Positions 18,387-27,402 of a stretch of 64,000 nucleotides of DNA are shown here, in pieces. Below the pieces are notes generated by a model that saw nothing but the letters and a program-made list of their open reading frames with translations, was not told where the DNA came from and ran no database searches. The first letter of the stretch is position 1. Each line of letters begins with the position of its first letter. Made by a program: the position numbers and the translations under genes. Origin of the DNA: CBDHCC01 sp965219235 (GTDB taxonomy: Bacteria; Pseudomonadota; Alphaproteobacteria; Sphingomonadales; Sphingomonadaceae); assembly GCA_965219235.1 (NCBI GenBank), contig OZ244721.1, positions 1,116,001 to 1,180,000 of the forward strand. The letters are read 5' to 3'.

Positions 18387-19457
18387 TCAGGCCAGGCCGC
18401 GCGCGACGATCGGCCCCACTCGGTTGGCGATCGGCAACGGCAGCTTCTGCCACAGCCGCGTCTTCCAGCGGTTGGCGGCGCTGAGCGAATCGACGTCGCG
18501 CGGAGCCACCCCCGGCGGGGTCCAGCGGGTGTGCGTCACCGGCCGCGCCTCGAAACCCCAGTTCTTCTTGTAGGCGGCGGGGCCGCTGCCGACCTTCGAC
18601 CGGCCGAAATCGAAGCGGGTGCAGCCGCGTGCGACCGCGCGCTCCATCAGCGCGAAATACAGCGCCTCGTTGGCGCGCTCGGCGCGCGCCGCCAGCGTGC
18701 CTCCGCCCCAATAGGGCAGCACCGTGCCGCGATGATAGAGCGACAGCACGGCGGAGATCGGCGCGCCGCCCGCGTCGCGCACCAGCGTGATGTCGCTCGC
18801 CAGTTCGGGCTCGTCCAGCACGGCGTCGAACAGAGGGCGCGGAAAGACCGGCGTGCCGAGGTTGCGGACGCTCTCCGCATAGACGGCATGGTGGGCTCGA
18901 CGGTGCGCCTCGTCCGTGCCGTGGCTGATCGTCAGACCGCGCGTGAAGGACCGGCGCACCTCGGCCCTCTGCTTGCGCGGGATCGCGGTCAGCAGCGCGT
19001 CGCGATCGCCGGCGAGCGGCCGGGCGAAGGTGACGTGGGTCTGCGGCGCGGTCTCGAAGGCCGGCAGCGGCTTGCCCCCGCGCAGCTCGACGGGCGCGCG
19101 CGCCTGCTCGGCGAAGGCGCGGACGGCGGCCGACAGCTCGGCGGCTGCGGCGTCATCCTCGACGAGCGCGCCGCCGTCCACCGCGAAGCCGCTGCCCACC
19201 AGCGCGCGCCCGAACAGGCGCGAGGTGGCGAGCGTGAGCGGCAGCGCGGCCACCACCTCTCCGCCGCGCTCAACCCACGCGACCTGCGCGCGGTGACCCG
19301 TCCCCTCCTCCACCGCGCGCAGCCAGCCGGGCTGGTGGAAGACGGTCGCGTCGGGATGGTCGCGCAGCCGGTCCAGCACGCGCGCGGGCGCATCCGCCAG
19401 CCGCGCGGCGCGGGACTCGTCGGCGGCGCGCACCGGATGGACGAGCGGCGCGGTCAC
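18387..19457 (-). CDS. XrtA-associated FemAB-family acyl/aminoacyl transferase
   Basis: 356 residues from a GTG start sharing GTGA with the deacetylase stop. FemAB/GNAT-like architecture: an N-terminal half with HPDATVFHQPGWLRAVEEGTGHRAQVAWVERGGEVVAALPL and a C-terminal half with LPYWGGGTLAARAERANEALYFALMERAVARGCTRFDFGRSK, the substrate-binding region of the PEP-CTERM FemAB subfamily. FemABX enzymes move aminoacyl groups onto peptidoglycan; the acceptor in XrtA clusters is unknown, plausibly a polysaccharide or a lipid-linked intermediate. A longer in-frame reading to 19805 overlaps the deacetylase and is rejected. Confidence 0.86.
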   Translation of the reverse strand: MTAPLVHPVRAADESRAARLADAPARVLDRLRDHPDATVFHQPGWLRAVEEGTGHRAQVAWVERGGEVVAALPLTLATSRLFGRALVGSGFAVDGGALVEDDAAAAELSAAVRAFAEQARAPVELRGGKPLPAFETAPQTHVTFARPLAGDRDALLTAIPRKQRAEVRRSFTRGLTISHGTDEAHRRAHHAVYAESVRNLGTPVFPRPLFDAVLDEPELASDITLVRDAGGAPISAVLSLYHRGTVLPYWGGGTLAARAERANEALYFALMERAVARGCTRFDFGRSKVGSGPAAYKKNWGFEARPVTHTRWTPPGVAPRDVDSLSAANRWKTRLWQKLPLPIANRVGPIVARGLA

Positions 19458-20305
19458 GCCGCCACAGCCCGCTGGCGCTCGACGACGGCATCTGTGCGGG
19501 TCCAGGGCTGGTCGGTGAGCAGCCGCTCCAGCTTGCGCTCCATCGCGCCCAGCCGGGCGTAGTGCCTGAGGCGCGAGCGCAGGGGCGCGGCGCGCACGCG
19601 CGGCTGGCGCGGGTCGACCTCCCAGGGGTGGAAGTAGAACACGGCGGGCCGGCCGTGCCGCCGGCTCTCGCGCGCCATCGCCCGGCTCGTCAGGGCGTAG
19701 GGCAGCAGCCGGAAGAAGCCGCCGCCGGTCGCCATCCGTCGCCCGCGCCACTCCGCCACCGTCACCGGCAGCTCGATCAGCTCGGCGTCGGGCAGCGGCC
19801 GCCACGCGCCGCGCGGCGAACCCGGCCAGCCATAGTGGTCATGGGCGAGCGGGGCGACCGAGGAGGAGTAGCGATAGCCCTCCTCCGCCAGCACGGCGTG
19901 CGCCCAGGGCGTGCGCCGGTCGATGGAAAAGGACGGCGCGCGATAGCCGGTCACCGCCACGCCGCTCGCATCCTCCAGCACCTCTCGGGTGTGCTTCAGG
20001 TCGGCGCGGAAGCTTTCGGCGTCCATCGTGTGGACGCGCCGGTGGTCCCAGCCGTGGCTGGCGAGTTCGTGACCGCCCTCGACGATGCGCCGCATCAGCG
20101 CGCGGTGGCGCCGGGCGACCCATCCGAGCGTGAAGAAGGTGCCCTTCACACCGGTGCGGTCGAACAGCGCGAGCACACGGTCGGTGTTCGCCTCCACGCG
20201 CGATTCGAGCCCGTTCCAGCTGTCGCGCGCCACCGTGGTCTCGAAGGCGCCGACCTGGAACCAGTCCTCCACATCGCACGACAGCGCGTTGGCCCCGACG
20301 GTCAC
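19454..20305 (-). CDS. XrtA-system polysaccharide deacetylase
   Basis: 283 residues, carbohydrate esterase 4 (NodB) fold. DVEDWFQ (11-17) supplies the catalytic aspartates, HELASHGWDH (79-88) the zinc-binding histidines H84 and H88, followed by GYRAPSFSID and FYFHPWEVDP. The DVEDWF variant and HPWE motif mark the exosortase-associated subfamily. It would remove N-acetyl groups from the exported glycan. No signal peptide is seen, so its compartment is uncertain. Confidence 0.92.
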   Translation of the reverse strand: MTVGANALSCDVEDWFQVGAFETTVARDSWNGLESRVEANTDRVLALFDRTGVKGTFFTLGWVARRHRALMRRIVEGGHELASHGWDHRRVHTMDAESFRADLKHTREVLEDASGVAVTGYRAPSFSIDRRTPWAHAVLAEEGYRYSSSVAPLAHDHYGWPGSPRGAWRPLPDAELIELPVTVAEWRGRRMATGGGFFRLLPYALTSRAMARESRRHGRPAVFYFHPWEVDPRQPRVRAAPLRSRLRHYARLGAMERKLERLLTDQPWTRTDAVVERQRAVAA

Positions 20306-20313
20306 GGCCCGTC

Positions 20314-21324
20314 TCAGGCGACGCCGCGCAGAGGCTCGGCGGACGACGGAGAGGGCTCGCGCTCGATCCAGTCGACGAGCAGCTTGAGGACATGGCGCAG
20401 CGCCCGGTCCTGCGCCTCGACCCGCGCCTCCAGCCGGCGCACGCGCTCGTCGTCGAGCGCGGGAACGGCGGCGAGCGGAGACTGCGGCGCATCCGGCACC
20501 ATCGACGCCGCGCCCGCGGTGTCGCGGTCCAGGTCGGCGATCACCCGCTCCACCAGATCTCCGTCGATCACGTCGGCGGCGTCCAGCGCGGCCGCCAGCA
20601 TCGTGCGCGAAGCGAGCACGTTGACGAGGCGCGGCAGGCCGCCAGACCAGCGGTCGATCGCCTCCACGGCCTCGTCGGTGAAGTCGGGTCGCCCGGTCCA
20701 GCCGACGGCGCTCAGCCGGTGGATCAGATAGGGGCCGACCTCATCCGCCTCCAGCGGACCCAGATGGTGCGTGGCGACGACGCGTTGGCGCACCTGCTCG
20801 AGCGTCGGGTCGGCGGCGATCCGGTCGCGGAACTCGGGCTGGCCGAGCAGCACGACCTGGACGAGGGGATCGGGGCCGAGCTGGAAGTTGGAGAGCATGC
20901 GGAGCTCCTCCACCGCGTCGCCGGGCAGGTTCTGCGCCTCGTCGATCACCAGGAGAACGCGCCGGCCCTCGCGCGCCTCGGCGTGGAGCGCGCGCTCGAT
21001 GGCGCCGATCAGCGTCGCCTTGTCGGCGGCGGCGACGCCCAGCTCGCCCGCCACCGCGCGCAACGTGTCCTCCGGCCCCAGCTGGGTCGAGACGAGCGCG
21101 ACCGGGCGCAGGCGGTCGGGGTCGAGGCTGTCCACCACCTTGCGAATCAGCGTCGTCTTGCCCGACCCAATCTCGCCGGTGATGACGACGAAGCCCTCGC
21201 CCTGCGCCAGGCCGTAGCCCAGGTAGGCCATCGCCTTCTTGTGGGTGGCGGACTCGAACCAGAAGTCCGGGTCCGGGGTGAGCGCGAAGGGGCGCGCGGT
21301 CAGGCCGTAATGATCCTCGAACAT
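20314..21324 (-). CDS. XrtA-associated AAA ATPase (ExeA/GspA-like)
   Basis: 336 residues starting MFEDHYGLTARPFALTPDPDFWF. Walker A is GEIGSGKTT (50-58), Walker B LLVIDEAQNL (about 124-133), and LSNFQLGPDPLVQVVLLGQPEFRD and GLPRLVNVLASR are conserved in the family found in every XrtA locus. The C-terminal 60 residues form a charged helix. It may energise assembly or export of polysaccharide, but its role is not established. AGGGA precedes the ATG; the longer in-frame opening to 22035 overlaps the barrel gene and is discarded. Confidence 0.9.
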   Translation of the reverse strand: MFEDHYGLTARPFALTPDPDFWFESATHKKAMAYLGYGLAQGEGFVVITGEIGSGKTTLIRKVVDSLDPDRLRPVALVSTQLGPEDTLRAVAGELGVAAADKATLIGAIERALHAEAREGRRVLLVIDEAQNLPGDAVEELRMLSNFQLGPDPLVQVVLLGQPEFRDRIAADPTLEQVRQRVVATHHLGPLEADEVGPYLIHRLSAVGWTGRPDFTDEAVEAIDRWSGGLPRLVNVLASRTMLAAALDAADVIDGDLVERVIADLDRDTAGAASMVPDAPQSPLAAVPALDDERVRRLEARVEAQDRALRHVLKLLVDWIEREPSPSSAEPLRGVA

Positions 21325-21335
21325 GTCTCGTCCCT

Positions 21336-22940
21336 TCAAAAGCCGTAGCGAAGCGCCAGGCGCGCGGCGGCGGTCACCTGGTCGTCGAACCCGTCCGGGT
21401 CGAAGTAATAGAGTCCCAGCGCGGCCAGTCCGGTCAGGCGATCGGTGAACGTGTAGCCGTAATCCGCCTCCCCGGACAGCGCGAACACTCCGCCGATCCC
21501 GCCGCGCAGGTTGGGATCGTACCAGCTGCTTGTGAGGTCGAGGCCCAGCGTCTGGCGCCGCCCCAGCCGGGTCGCGTAGAAGGCGTTCAGATAGGCGGTC
21601 TCGTCCGACGTGCCGCGGACGACCGCGCCGGGTCCGAAGTCCGGCGCGTCGAAGGTGCGCCGCGTGTAGCCCCCGCCCAGACCATAGGTCGACACGCCCC
21701 GCGTCAGCGACGCGACCGCGCTCACGCCCCGCGTGCGGAAGGAGGTGGCGGCGAACGCGGTGGACAGCGGATCGATGCAGCCGCCCTCGCCGCCCGCGCC
21801 GAAGACGCAACCGAGCAGGTCGTTGCCGAACCCGCCGCGCGCGACGTTGAAGTTGGTGGGCAGCCGCGTCAGCCCACGCGTGAGCGATCGGCCGAAGGTG
21901 TCGCGCTCGTCGAACACCACGACGGACAGCGCGCCGTTGGGAGCGAACTGCCAGTTGGCCGCCCCCGTGAAGGTCGTGCCGCCATAGCGGTGGCCGATGC
22001 GCGCCTCGACGCTGGTGCGCGGGCTCGGCCGCCACAGCAGGCCGCCGTCGTAGATCAGCCCGTCGGTCTCGTAGGCGATGCGGCGCGGCGAGGACGTGTC
22101 GCTCCGCAGGCGGCCATCGCGGTCGAGCACCGGCACGCCGTTCGCGTCCACCACCGGATCGCGCCGGCTGATCTCGATGTTCTCGTAGCCGACGCCGCCC
22201 ACCACCGCGAGCGTGCGCGACACCGGCAGGGTCAGGTCGAGCCGGACGTTGCCGAGCTGGAAGCGCTGGTCGAGCGGGTCGGCGTCCTCGCGCTCGTAGG
22301 AGCCGCTCAGCGTCCAGCCGAACGGCAGGCGGCCGGGCCGCTGCGAGGCCGAGGCGTAGAGCGTGTGGCTGGTGGAGTCCTGGGCCAGGCCGACCGGACT
22401 GGCGAACAGCCGATCGACGCCCGAATCCGTCTCCACCCGGGTGTAGCCGAAGCGGTAGCCGGCGGTGAGTCCGACGCCGTTCACCGTCGTGGACAGCTCC
22501 GGCCCGATATAGCCGGAGTAGAGCTGGGAGTCGGAGCGGAAGCGGTTGGGGCCGATCGCCGCGCCCACGCCGCCGAAGGAGGAGCGGCTGGCCAGCGCGC
22601 CCGCGTCGAGCGACAGCAGGTTGGGCACGATCGCGGTGCGCCCGCGCGCGATGCCGGTCAGGATGTCCTGGTCGGACAGGTTGTCGTCATAGCCGAAGAA
22701 ATGCTCGTAGCGGAGGTCGGCCGACAGCTGCGTGCGCCGGGTCGCGACGTTCGCGGTCACGCCGGCGGCGACGCCGGTGGAGGTGGTGACGTTCGAACTG
22801 TCGTCCGACAGCGGCACCACCAGCACCTGCTCGACCTCGATATAGGGATCAACGCGCACGGTCTGGGCGGCCGCCGGGCCGGCCAGCGCCCCGAACGGCG
22901 CCGCCGCCAGCACGCCGAGCGTCAGGACCCGGCGCGTCAC
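21336..22940 (-). CDS. XrtA-associated outer-membrane beta-barrel protein (TIGR03016-like)
   Basis: 534 residues with a cleavable signal peptide (MTRRVLTLGVLAAAPFGALAGPAAAQT). The mature part alternates short polar turns and amphipathic strands (SGSYEREDADPLDQRFQLGNV, VEARIGHRYGGTTFTG), and the last residues, ARLALRYGF, end in phenylalanine as Bam-recognised porins do. These barrels occur beside XrtA ATPase and kinase genes and are candidates for the outer-membrane polysaccharide or secretion channel. It overlaps the kinase stop by 4 bp. Confidence 0.86.
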   Translation of the reverse strand: MTRRVLTLGVLAAAPFGALAGPAAAQTVRVDPYIEVEQVLVVPLSDDSSNVTTSTGVAAGVTANVATRRTQLSADLRYEHFFGYDDNLSDQDILTGIARGRTAIVPNLLSLDAGALASRSSFGGVGAAIGPNRFRSDSQLYSGYIGPELSTTVNGVGLTAGYRFGYTRVETDSGVDRLFASPVGLAQDSTSHTLYASASQRPGRLPFGWTLSGSYEREDADPLDQRFQLGNVRLDLTLPVSRTLAVVGGVGYENIEISRRDPVVDANGVPVLDRDGRLRSDTSSPRRIAYETDGLIYDGGLLWRPSPRTSVEARIGHRYGGTTFTGAANWQFAPNGALSVVVFDERDTFGRSLTRGLTRLPTNFNVARGGFGNDLLGCVFGAGGEGGCIDPLSTAFAATSFRTRGVSAVASLTRGVSTYGLGGGYTRRTFDAPDFGPGAVVRGTSDETAYLNAFYATRLGRRQTLGLDLTSSWYDPNLRGGIGGVFALSGEADYGYTFTDRLTGLAALGLYYFDPDGFDDQVTAAARLALRYGF

Positions 22941-23869
22941 TGGTCGTTCCCCTGTCCGTAATAGGATCCGAAGCGGCGGCCGCCGGCGGTGAACGTCACC
23001 GCGTTCAGCATCAGGTGCAGGCGCGCCTTGTCGCCGAACGCCTCGACGGCGTGGGTGACGTCCGTCTCCGTCGTGCGGTCCGCGCGCACGACGAGCAGGA
23101 TCTGGCCGACATGGTGGGCCAGCACCGCGGCGGGCGAGGCGGCGAGCACGGGCGGCGTGTCGAACAGGATCAGCCGGCGCGGGTCGGCGGCGAGCAGGCG
23201 GTCGAACACCTCGCCCGCGCGGTGTGCCGTCAAGAGCTCGGTGTCGTCGCGCTCCGACGTGCCGGCGGTCAGCACCGACAGGCCCGCCACGTCGGTGTCG
23301 ATCACCAGCCCCTCCGCATCGGTGCCGGGGTCGCGCAACGCGTCGAGCAGCCCCGCGCGACCCTCGATGCCCAGCGCGTCGGGCACGCTGGGCCGGGCGA
23401 AGTCGGCGTCGACCAGGAGGACGTCAAGGTCCTTCTCGCTCGCCAGCGACAAGGCCAGGTTCACCGCGCAGAAGGTCTTGCCGTCGCCCTGCCGCGCGGA
23501 CCCCACGAGCACCATGCGTCCGCGTTCCACCGGATCGTGGCCGCGCGCGCCGAAGGCGTCGAGCAGGATGGGCCGCTTGAGCGCGCGGAACTCCTCGGCG
23601 AGCAGCGTGGGCGGGGTCGCCGGATCGAGCAGCCCGCGCTCCGCCAGCCGCTCACGGTCCACCACGCCGCGGCGATGCTCGACTCGAGGGCGCAGGGAAA
23701 CGACGGTTTCGTCGGTCACGGGCTCGACGGTCTCCGCCAGCGGCGGCTTGGCCCGGGCCGCAACCCTAGGCAACGGGCGCGGCTTGAACGCGAACACGTC
23801 CGCCGCGCGCTCCAGCATGGAGCCGCCGGCGGCGGTGCGGCGAGGGGCCAGGGGCGACGGGTCGGTCAT
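22937..23869 (-). CDS. XrtA-associated tyrosine autokinase (CpsD/CapB family)
   Basis: 310 residues. After a variable N-terminus, the ATPase domain has the Walker A' loop SARQGDGKT (124-132) and VDADF (153-157), with LILFDTPPVL as Walker B. This is a bacterial tyrosine kinase of the Wzc-C/CpsD type that cycles phosphorylation to pace polysaccharide chain assembly with the chain-length protein next to it. The C-terminal tyrosine tail is short (FGSYYGQGNDQ), leaving only two tyrosines. Confidence 0.9.
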   Translation of the reverse strand: MTDPSPLAPRRTAAGGSMLERAADVFAFKPRPLPRVAARAKPPLAETVEPVTDETVVSLRPRVEHRRGVVDRERLAERGLLDPATPPTLLAEEFRALKRPILLDAFGARGHDPVERGRMVLVGSARQGDGKTFCAVNLALSLASEKDLDVLLVDADFARPSVPDALGIEGRAGLLDALRDPGTDAEGLVIDTDVAGLSVLTAGTSERDDTELLTAHRAGEVFDRLLAADPRRLILFDTPPVLAASPAAVLAHHVGQILLVVRADRTTETDVTHAVEAFGDKARLHLMLNAVTFTAGGRRFGSYYGQGNDQ

Positions 23870-23879
23870 GATGGGGTCC

Positions 23880-25412
23880 TCAAGCCGCGCCGCGCATGGC
23901 GACGTCGATCACCAGCAGCAGCGCGAACATCACGCCCAGGCCGCCCAGCGAGGCGGCGAAGACGGTCGCCCGCCGGCGACGCTCGGCGCGCAGGCGGGGC
24001 GTCAGCGCCTCCCCTACCGCGCCCAGCACGGCGACTCCGCTCGCGCGTTCCAACCGTGCCACAGTGGGAAAGGTGGTGGCGAGCTGGCTCTTGACCCACG
24101 CCGCCGCGGTGCCGCCGGCGACGCCTAGGACGAGCACCGCGAACAGCAGGAGCGGGCGGTTGGGCGCCGATGGCGAGGTCGGCCGGCTGGGCGGGTCGGT
24201 GACGTTGAACTGCACGGGGTCGGTGGAGGTCTCCACCTGTCCGCGCAGGCGCACCTCCTCGCGGTCCTGCAGCAGCTTGTCGTAGCCCTGCTTCAGTGTC
24301 TCGGTGTCGCGGGTCAGCTTCTCGTAGGCGGCCTGCACGGCGGGCTCACCGCTCATCCGTCCGGCCATGGTCCCGATCTGGCCGTCGAGCTGGCGCTTGC
24401 GCGACTCCAGCGCGGCGACCGACGCCTGGCGTTCGATCTGGGAGGAGCGGATCGAGGCGTAGACCGGGTTGGTCTGCGTCACCGTCGACCCGGAGCTCCC
24501 CTCGCCGCGCGCGGCCCCGCGGGCGGCGGGCAGCTGACGCTCGACCGCGATCACATCGGGATGGTTGTCGGTGTAGCCGCGCGCGCGCATGTCCGACAGC
24601 TGGCCTTCCAGGGCCGAGAGCCGCGCGCGCGCCGGACCTTGCCCGCCTGCGATCGGCGTCGAGGTGGTGGCCGGGGTGGCGGCGAGCTGCCCGTTCGCGG
24701 CCGCGAGCCCTGACCGGGCCGCCGCCAGGTCGCTCTCGACGCTCGACTGCTCCTGGCGCAGCTGGGCCATCTGCGATCCCACCGAACCCTCGCCGCCGAC
24801 CAGCCCCGCATTGCGCTGCTCGAAGGCGGCGCGCTGCGCCTCGGCGCTGTCGAGGTCGGCGCGCTTCTCGGCGATCTGGCGATCGTAGAAGTCGAGCGTG
24901 GTCTGCGTCTCGCCCCGGCCGCCGGCCGCGTTCTGCGTGCGGAACAGGTCGATCAGCCTGGAGACGATCGCCGGCGCCAGTTCGGCGTTCTCGGAGTCGT
25001 TCAAGCCGCCGAAGCCGGTCTTGGCGGTGATCGTGAACAGGCCGTCGGCGGTCTCCTCGATGGTGATCGCCTTCTGCAGCTCCGCCACGCGCGCGGGCAT
25101 GTCGCCCTCCTTCCGCACGGTCTTGGCCAAGGGGGTGGACTTCACCACCGTCTGGAGGTTCTCCGACGAGGTCAGCGTCTGGCGGATGCTGTCGATCTCG
25201 CGCTGCATGTCGGACTGGTTGATGCCGATCTTGCCGGAGAGCAGCGTCTGCACCTGCACGAAGACGCGCGCACGGCTCTCATAGCGGTTCGGCACGAGGC
25301 TGACCGCCATCCAGCCGACCAGGCAGAGCGCCCAGGCGACGCCGAGCGCCAGCCACCGCCGCACCCAGATCGCGTGGAGCGCGAGGCGGATCTCGTCGGT
25401 GATGCCGGTCAT
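23880..25412 (-). CDS. XrtA-system polysaccharide chain-length determinant (Wzz/GumC-like)
   Basis: 510 residues. A first membrane helix lies near 18-41 (WLALGVAWALCLVGWMAVSLV) and a second near 428-448 (LLLFAVLVLGVAGGTAAAW), enclosing a large periplasmic part with coiled coils (about 180-260 and 350-400). The tail after the second helix has another hydrophobic stretch. Wzz-type proteins in the inner membrane set chain length together with the tyrosine kinase. GAGGAG sits before the ATG at 25412. A longer in-frame reading to 26015 overlaps the export gene in another frame and is rejected. Confidence 0.9.
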   Translation of the reverse strand: MTGITDEIRLALHAIWVRRWLALGVAWALCLVGWMAVSLVPNRYESRARVFVQVQTLLSGKIGINQSDMQREIDSIRQTLTSSENLQTVVKSTPLAKTVRKEGDMPARVAELQKAITIEETADGLFTITAKTGFGGLNDSENAELAPAIVSRLIDLFRTQNAAGGRGETQTTLDFYDRQIAEKRADLDSAEAQRAAFEQRNAGLVGGEGSVGSQMAQLRQEQSSVESDLAAARSGLAAANGQLAATPATTSTPIAGGQGPARARLSALEGQLSDMRARGYTDNHPDVIAVERQLPAARGAARGEGSSGSTVTQTNPVYASIRSSQIERQASVAALESRKRQLDGQIGTMAGRMSGEPAVQAAYEKLTRDTETLKQGYDKLLQDREEVRLRGQVETSTDPVQFNVTDPPSRPTSPSAPNRPLLLFAVLVLGVAGGTAAAWVKSQLATTFPTVARLERASGVAVLGAVGEALTPRLRAERRRRATVFAASLGGLGVMFALLLVIDVAMRGAA

Positions 25413-25435
25413 GCCGCGCTCCTCCCCACCGGCGC

Positions 25436-26080
25436 TCAGAACATGCTTTCGGGGATGATGATGACGTCGCCCGGCGCCAGCTTCACATTCGCGGTGGAGT
25501 CGCCGTCCTTCAGCAGGTCGTTGATCCGCACGCGGTATTCGCGCTGCCGGTCGGTGGCGCGGTCGTAGCGGACCAGTCGCGCGCGGTTGCCCGACGCGAA
25601 CTCGTTCAGCCCGCCCACCGCGATCATCGCGTCGAGCAGGGTCATGTTGGCGCGGTAGGGAACCGACGCCGGCTTCTCGGTCGCGCCCACGATCCGCACC
25701 TGCTGCGAGAAGGTGCCGGCGAACTGGTCCACGATGACGGAGACGCGGGGATCGGTGATGTACTCGGCCAAGACCTTGGTGATGTCGTCGGCGAGCTGGG
25801 TCGGCGTCTTGCCGACCGCGGCCATGTCGGTGATGAGCGGCGTGGTGATGCGCCCGTCGGGCCGCACCTGCACCTTCGCCCCCAGTTCCGGGTTGCGCCA
25901 GACGAAGACGGTCAGCTGGTCCAGCGGGCCGATGACGTAGTCCTCGCCCGGCCGCTCGTCCGCCTGCACGAAGGAGGCGGGCGGCAGTTCGGGAACGCCG
26001 GACGCGCCGGTGCAACCGGGCAGCAGCGCCAGGCCGATGGCCGATCCGGCCAGCAGGGGAAGTCGCAGGTGACTGGTCAT
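25436..26080 (-). CDS. XrtA-associated polysaccharide export lipoprotein (Wza-like)
   Basis: 214 residues with a lipoprotein signal (LLAGSAIGLALLPGC, lipidated Cys23). The Poly_export domain (YVIGPLDQLTVFVWRNPELGAKVQVRPDGRITTPLI) is followed by a SLBB domain (ANMTLLDAMIAVGGLNEFASGNRARLVRYD) and the typical VKLAPGDVIIIPESMF end. It should form or dock to the outer-membrane export pore. This is the most upstream gene of the minus-strand XrtA polysaccharide run; 98 bp separate it from the decarboxylase gene. Confidence 0.93.
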   Translation of the reverse strand: MTSHLRLPLLAGSAIGLALLPGCTGASGVPELPPASFVQADERPGEDYVIGPLDQLTVFVWRNPELGAKVQVRPDGRITTPLITDMAAVGKTPTQLADDITKVLAEYITDPRVSVIVDQFAGTFSQQVRIVGATEKPASVPYRANMTLLDAMIAVGGLNEFASGNRARLVRYDRATDRQREYRVRINDLLKDGDSTANVKLAPGDVIIIPESMF

Positions 26081-26178
26081 TCGTACCGTTCCAATCCTTT
26101 GCGTCCGGTCGAAGCCGATCCGGGCCTTAATACCCGCCTTGAACCGCGACCAGTAAAGATAGCGTTAGGGGTGTCGCG
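26081..26178 (-). promoter_or_regulatory. Probable promoter region of the XrtA export/kinase run
   Basis: The 98 bp upstream of the export lipoprotein gene are somewhat A/T-richer than the flanks (CCAGTAAAGATAGCGTTAGG) and separate it from the decarboxylase gene on the same strand. It could hold the promoter for the run down to asnB, but I cannot define boxes. Confidence 0.35.
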
Positions 26179-27402
26179 TCACACGACGCGTTCCACCGCG
26201 GCTCCATGTCCCAGGAAGGCCGTGGGACTTGCGGTCGCGCCATACGCCCCCGCCATGAACACAGCGATAACGTCGCCCACCTCCGCGTGCGGCAGCATCA
26301 CCCGGTCGCCCAGCCGGTCGAGCGGCGTGCAGAGGCAGCCGACGACCGTCACCTCCTCGCGCGCGGCGTCGGGAGCGTCCACGGCGCGGGCGAGCGCGAC
26401 CGGGTAGTTGCGGCGCACGACGGTGCCGAAATTGCCCGACGCGGCGAGCTGGTGGTGGAGCCCGCCGTCGGTCACCAGGAAGGTCTCGCCCCGGCTGACC
26501 TTACGGTCCACCACGCGCGTCAGATAAATCCCCGCCTCGCCGACCAGCCAGCGCCCGAGCTCGATCGAGAACGCCGTGTCGCGCAGGATCGGCGGGCGGG
26601 CGTCGAGCACGCGCGCCAGCGAGTCGCCGACCGCGCGGATGTCGAGCGGCCGCTCCTTGGGAAAATAGGGGATGCCGAAGCCGCCGCCCAGATTGACGTG
26701 GGCCGGCGCACGGCCGGCGGCGGCGGCGAGTTCGGCCACCAGCGTGATCGTCGCCTCCTGCGTGGCCGCCACCGCGTCGGCATCGAGCGCCTGGCTGCCA
26801 GCATAGACGTGGAAGCCCGCCCATTCCTCCTCGGAGAGCAGCGCCAGCGCGCGCGGCACCTCGCCCTCGTCCATGCCGAACGGGCTGGCGCGGCCACCCA
26901 TGTGCAGGCCCGAGCCCCGGATCTCGAAGGCGGGGTTGATGCGGAGCGCGATGTGGGCCGACCGACCATTGTCGGGGGCGAGCGCGAGGATGCGCCCGAC
27001 CTCCGCCACAGACTCGGCGTTGAAGGTCACGCCCGCCACCAACCCCGCCGCGATCTCCGCCGCGCGCTTGCCCGGACCCGCGAAGGAGATGGCGGAGCCG
27101 TCGAAGCCCGCCGCCAGCGCGTCCGCCAGCTCGCCGCCCGACGCCACATCCAGTCCGTCCACCAGCGGCCGCAGGTGGCGCAGCACGTCGGCGTGCGGAT
27201 TCGCCTTCATGGCGTAGTGGACCTCCAGACCCGGGGGCATGACGGCGCGCAGCTCGGCCACGCGCGCGGCCATCGCCTCGGCGGAGTAGAGGAAGCACGG
27301 CGTGCCGAGCGCGTTCGCCCACCCCGTCGCCGGGCGGTCTCCGGCGAGCAGCGCGCCCCGCTCCAGCCGCCAGTGCGCCGGCACCGCGCCCATCGGCTTC
27401 AT
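26179..27402 (-). CDS. Exosortase-associated PLP-dependent decarboxylase (fold III)
   Basis: 407 residues, ornithine/diaminopimelate decarboxylase family. The PLP lysine is K67 in YAMKANPH; LRINPAFEIRGSGLHMGGRASPFGMD, the phosphate-binding glycine loop LGGGFGIPYF and the C-terminal GCLCTPLDRLGD are conserved. It probably decarboxylates a basic or diamino acid to give an amine. It overlaps the acyl ligase gene by 4 bp, matching the exosortase-linked set of decarboxylase, ligase, carrier protein and two hydrolases. GGAGGAGGGG precedes the ATG. Confidence 0.9.
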   Translation of the reverse strand: MKPMGAVPAHWRLERGALLAGDRPATGWANALGTPCFLYSAEAMAARVAELRAVMPPGLEVHYAMKANPHADVLRHLRPLVDGLDVASGGELADALAAGFDGSAISFAGPGKRAAEIAAGLVAGVTFNAESVAEVGRILALAPDNGRSAHIALRINPAFEIRGSGLHMGGRASPFGMDEGEVPRALALLSEEEWAGFHVYAGSQALDADAVAATQEATITLVAELAAAAGRAPAHVNLGGGFGIPYFPKERPLDIRAVGDSLARVLDARPPILRDTAFSIELGRWLVGEAGIYLTRVVDRKVSRGETFLVTDGGLHHQLAASGNFGTVVRRNYPVALARAVDAPDAAREEVTVVGCLCTPLDRLGDRVMLPHAEVGDVIAVFMAGAYGATASPTAFLGHGAAVERVV

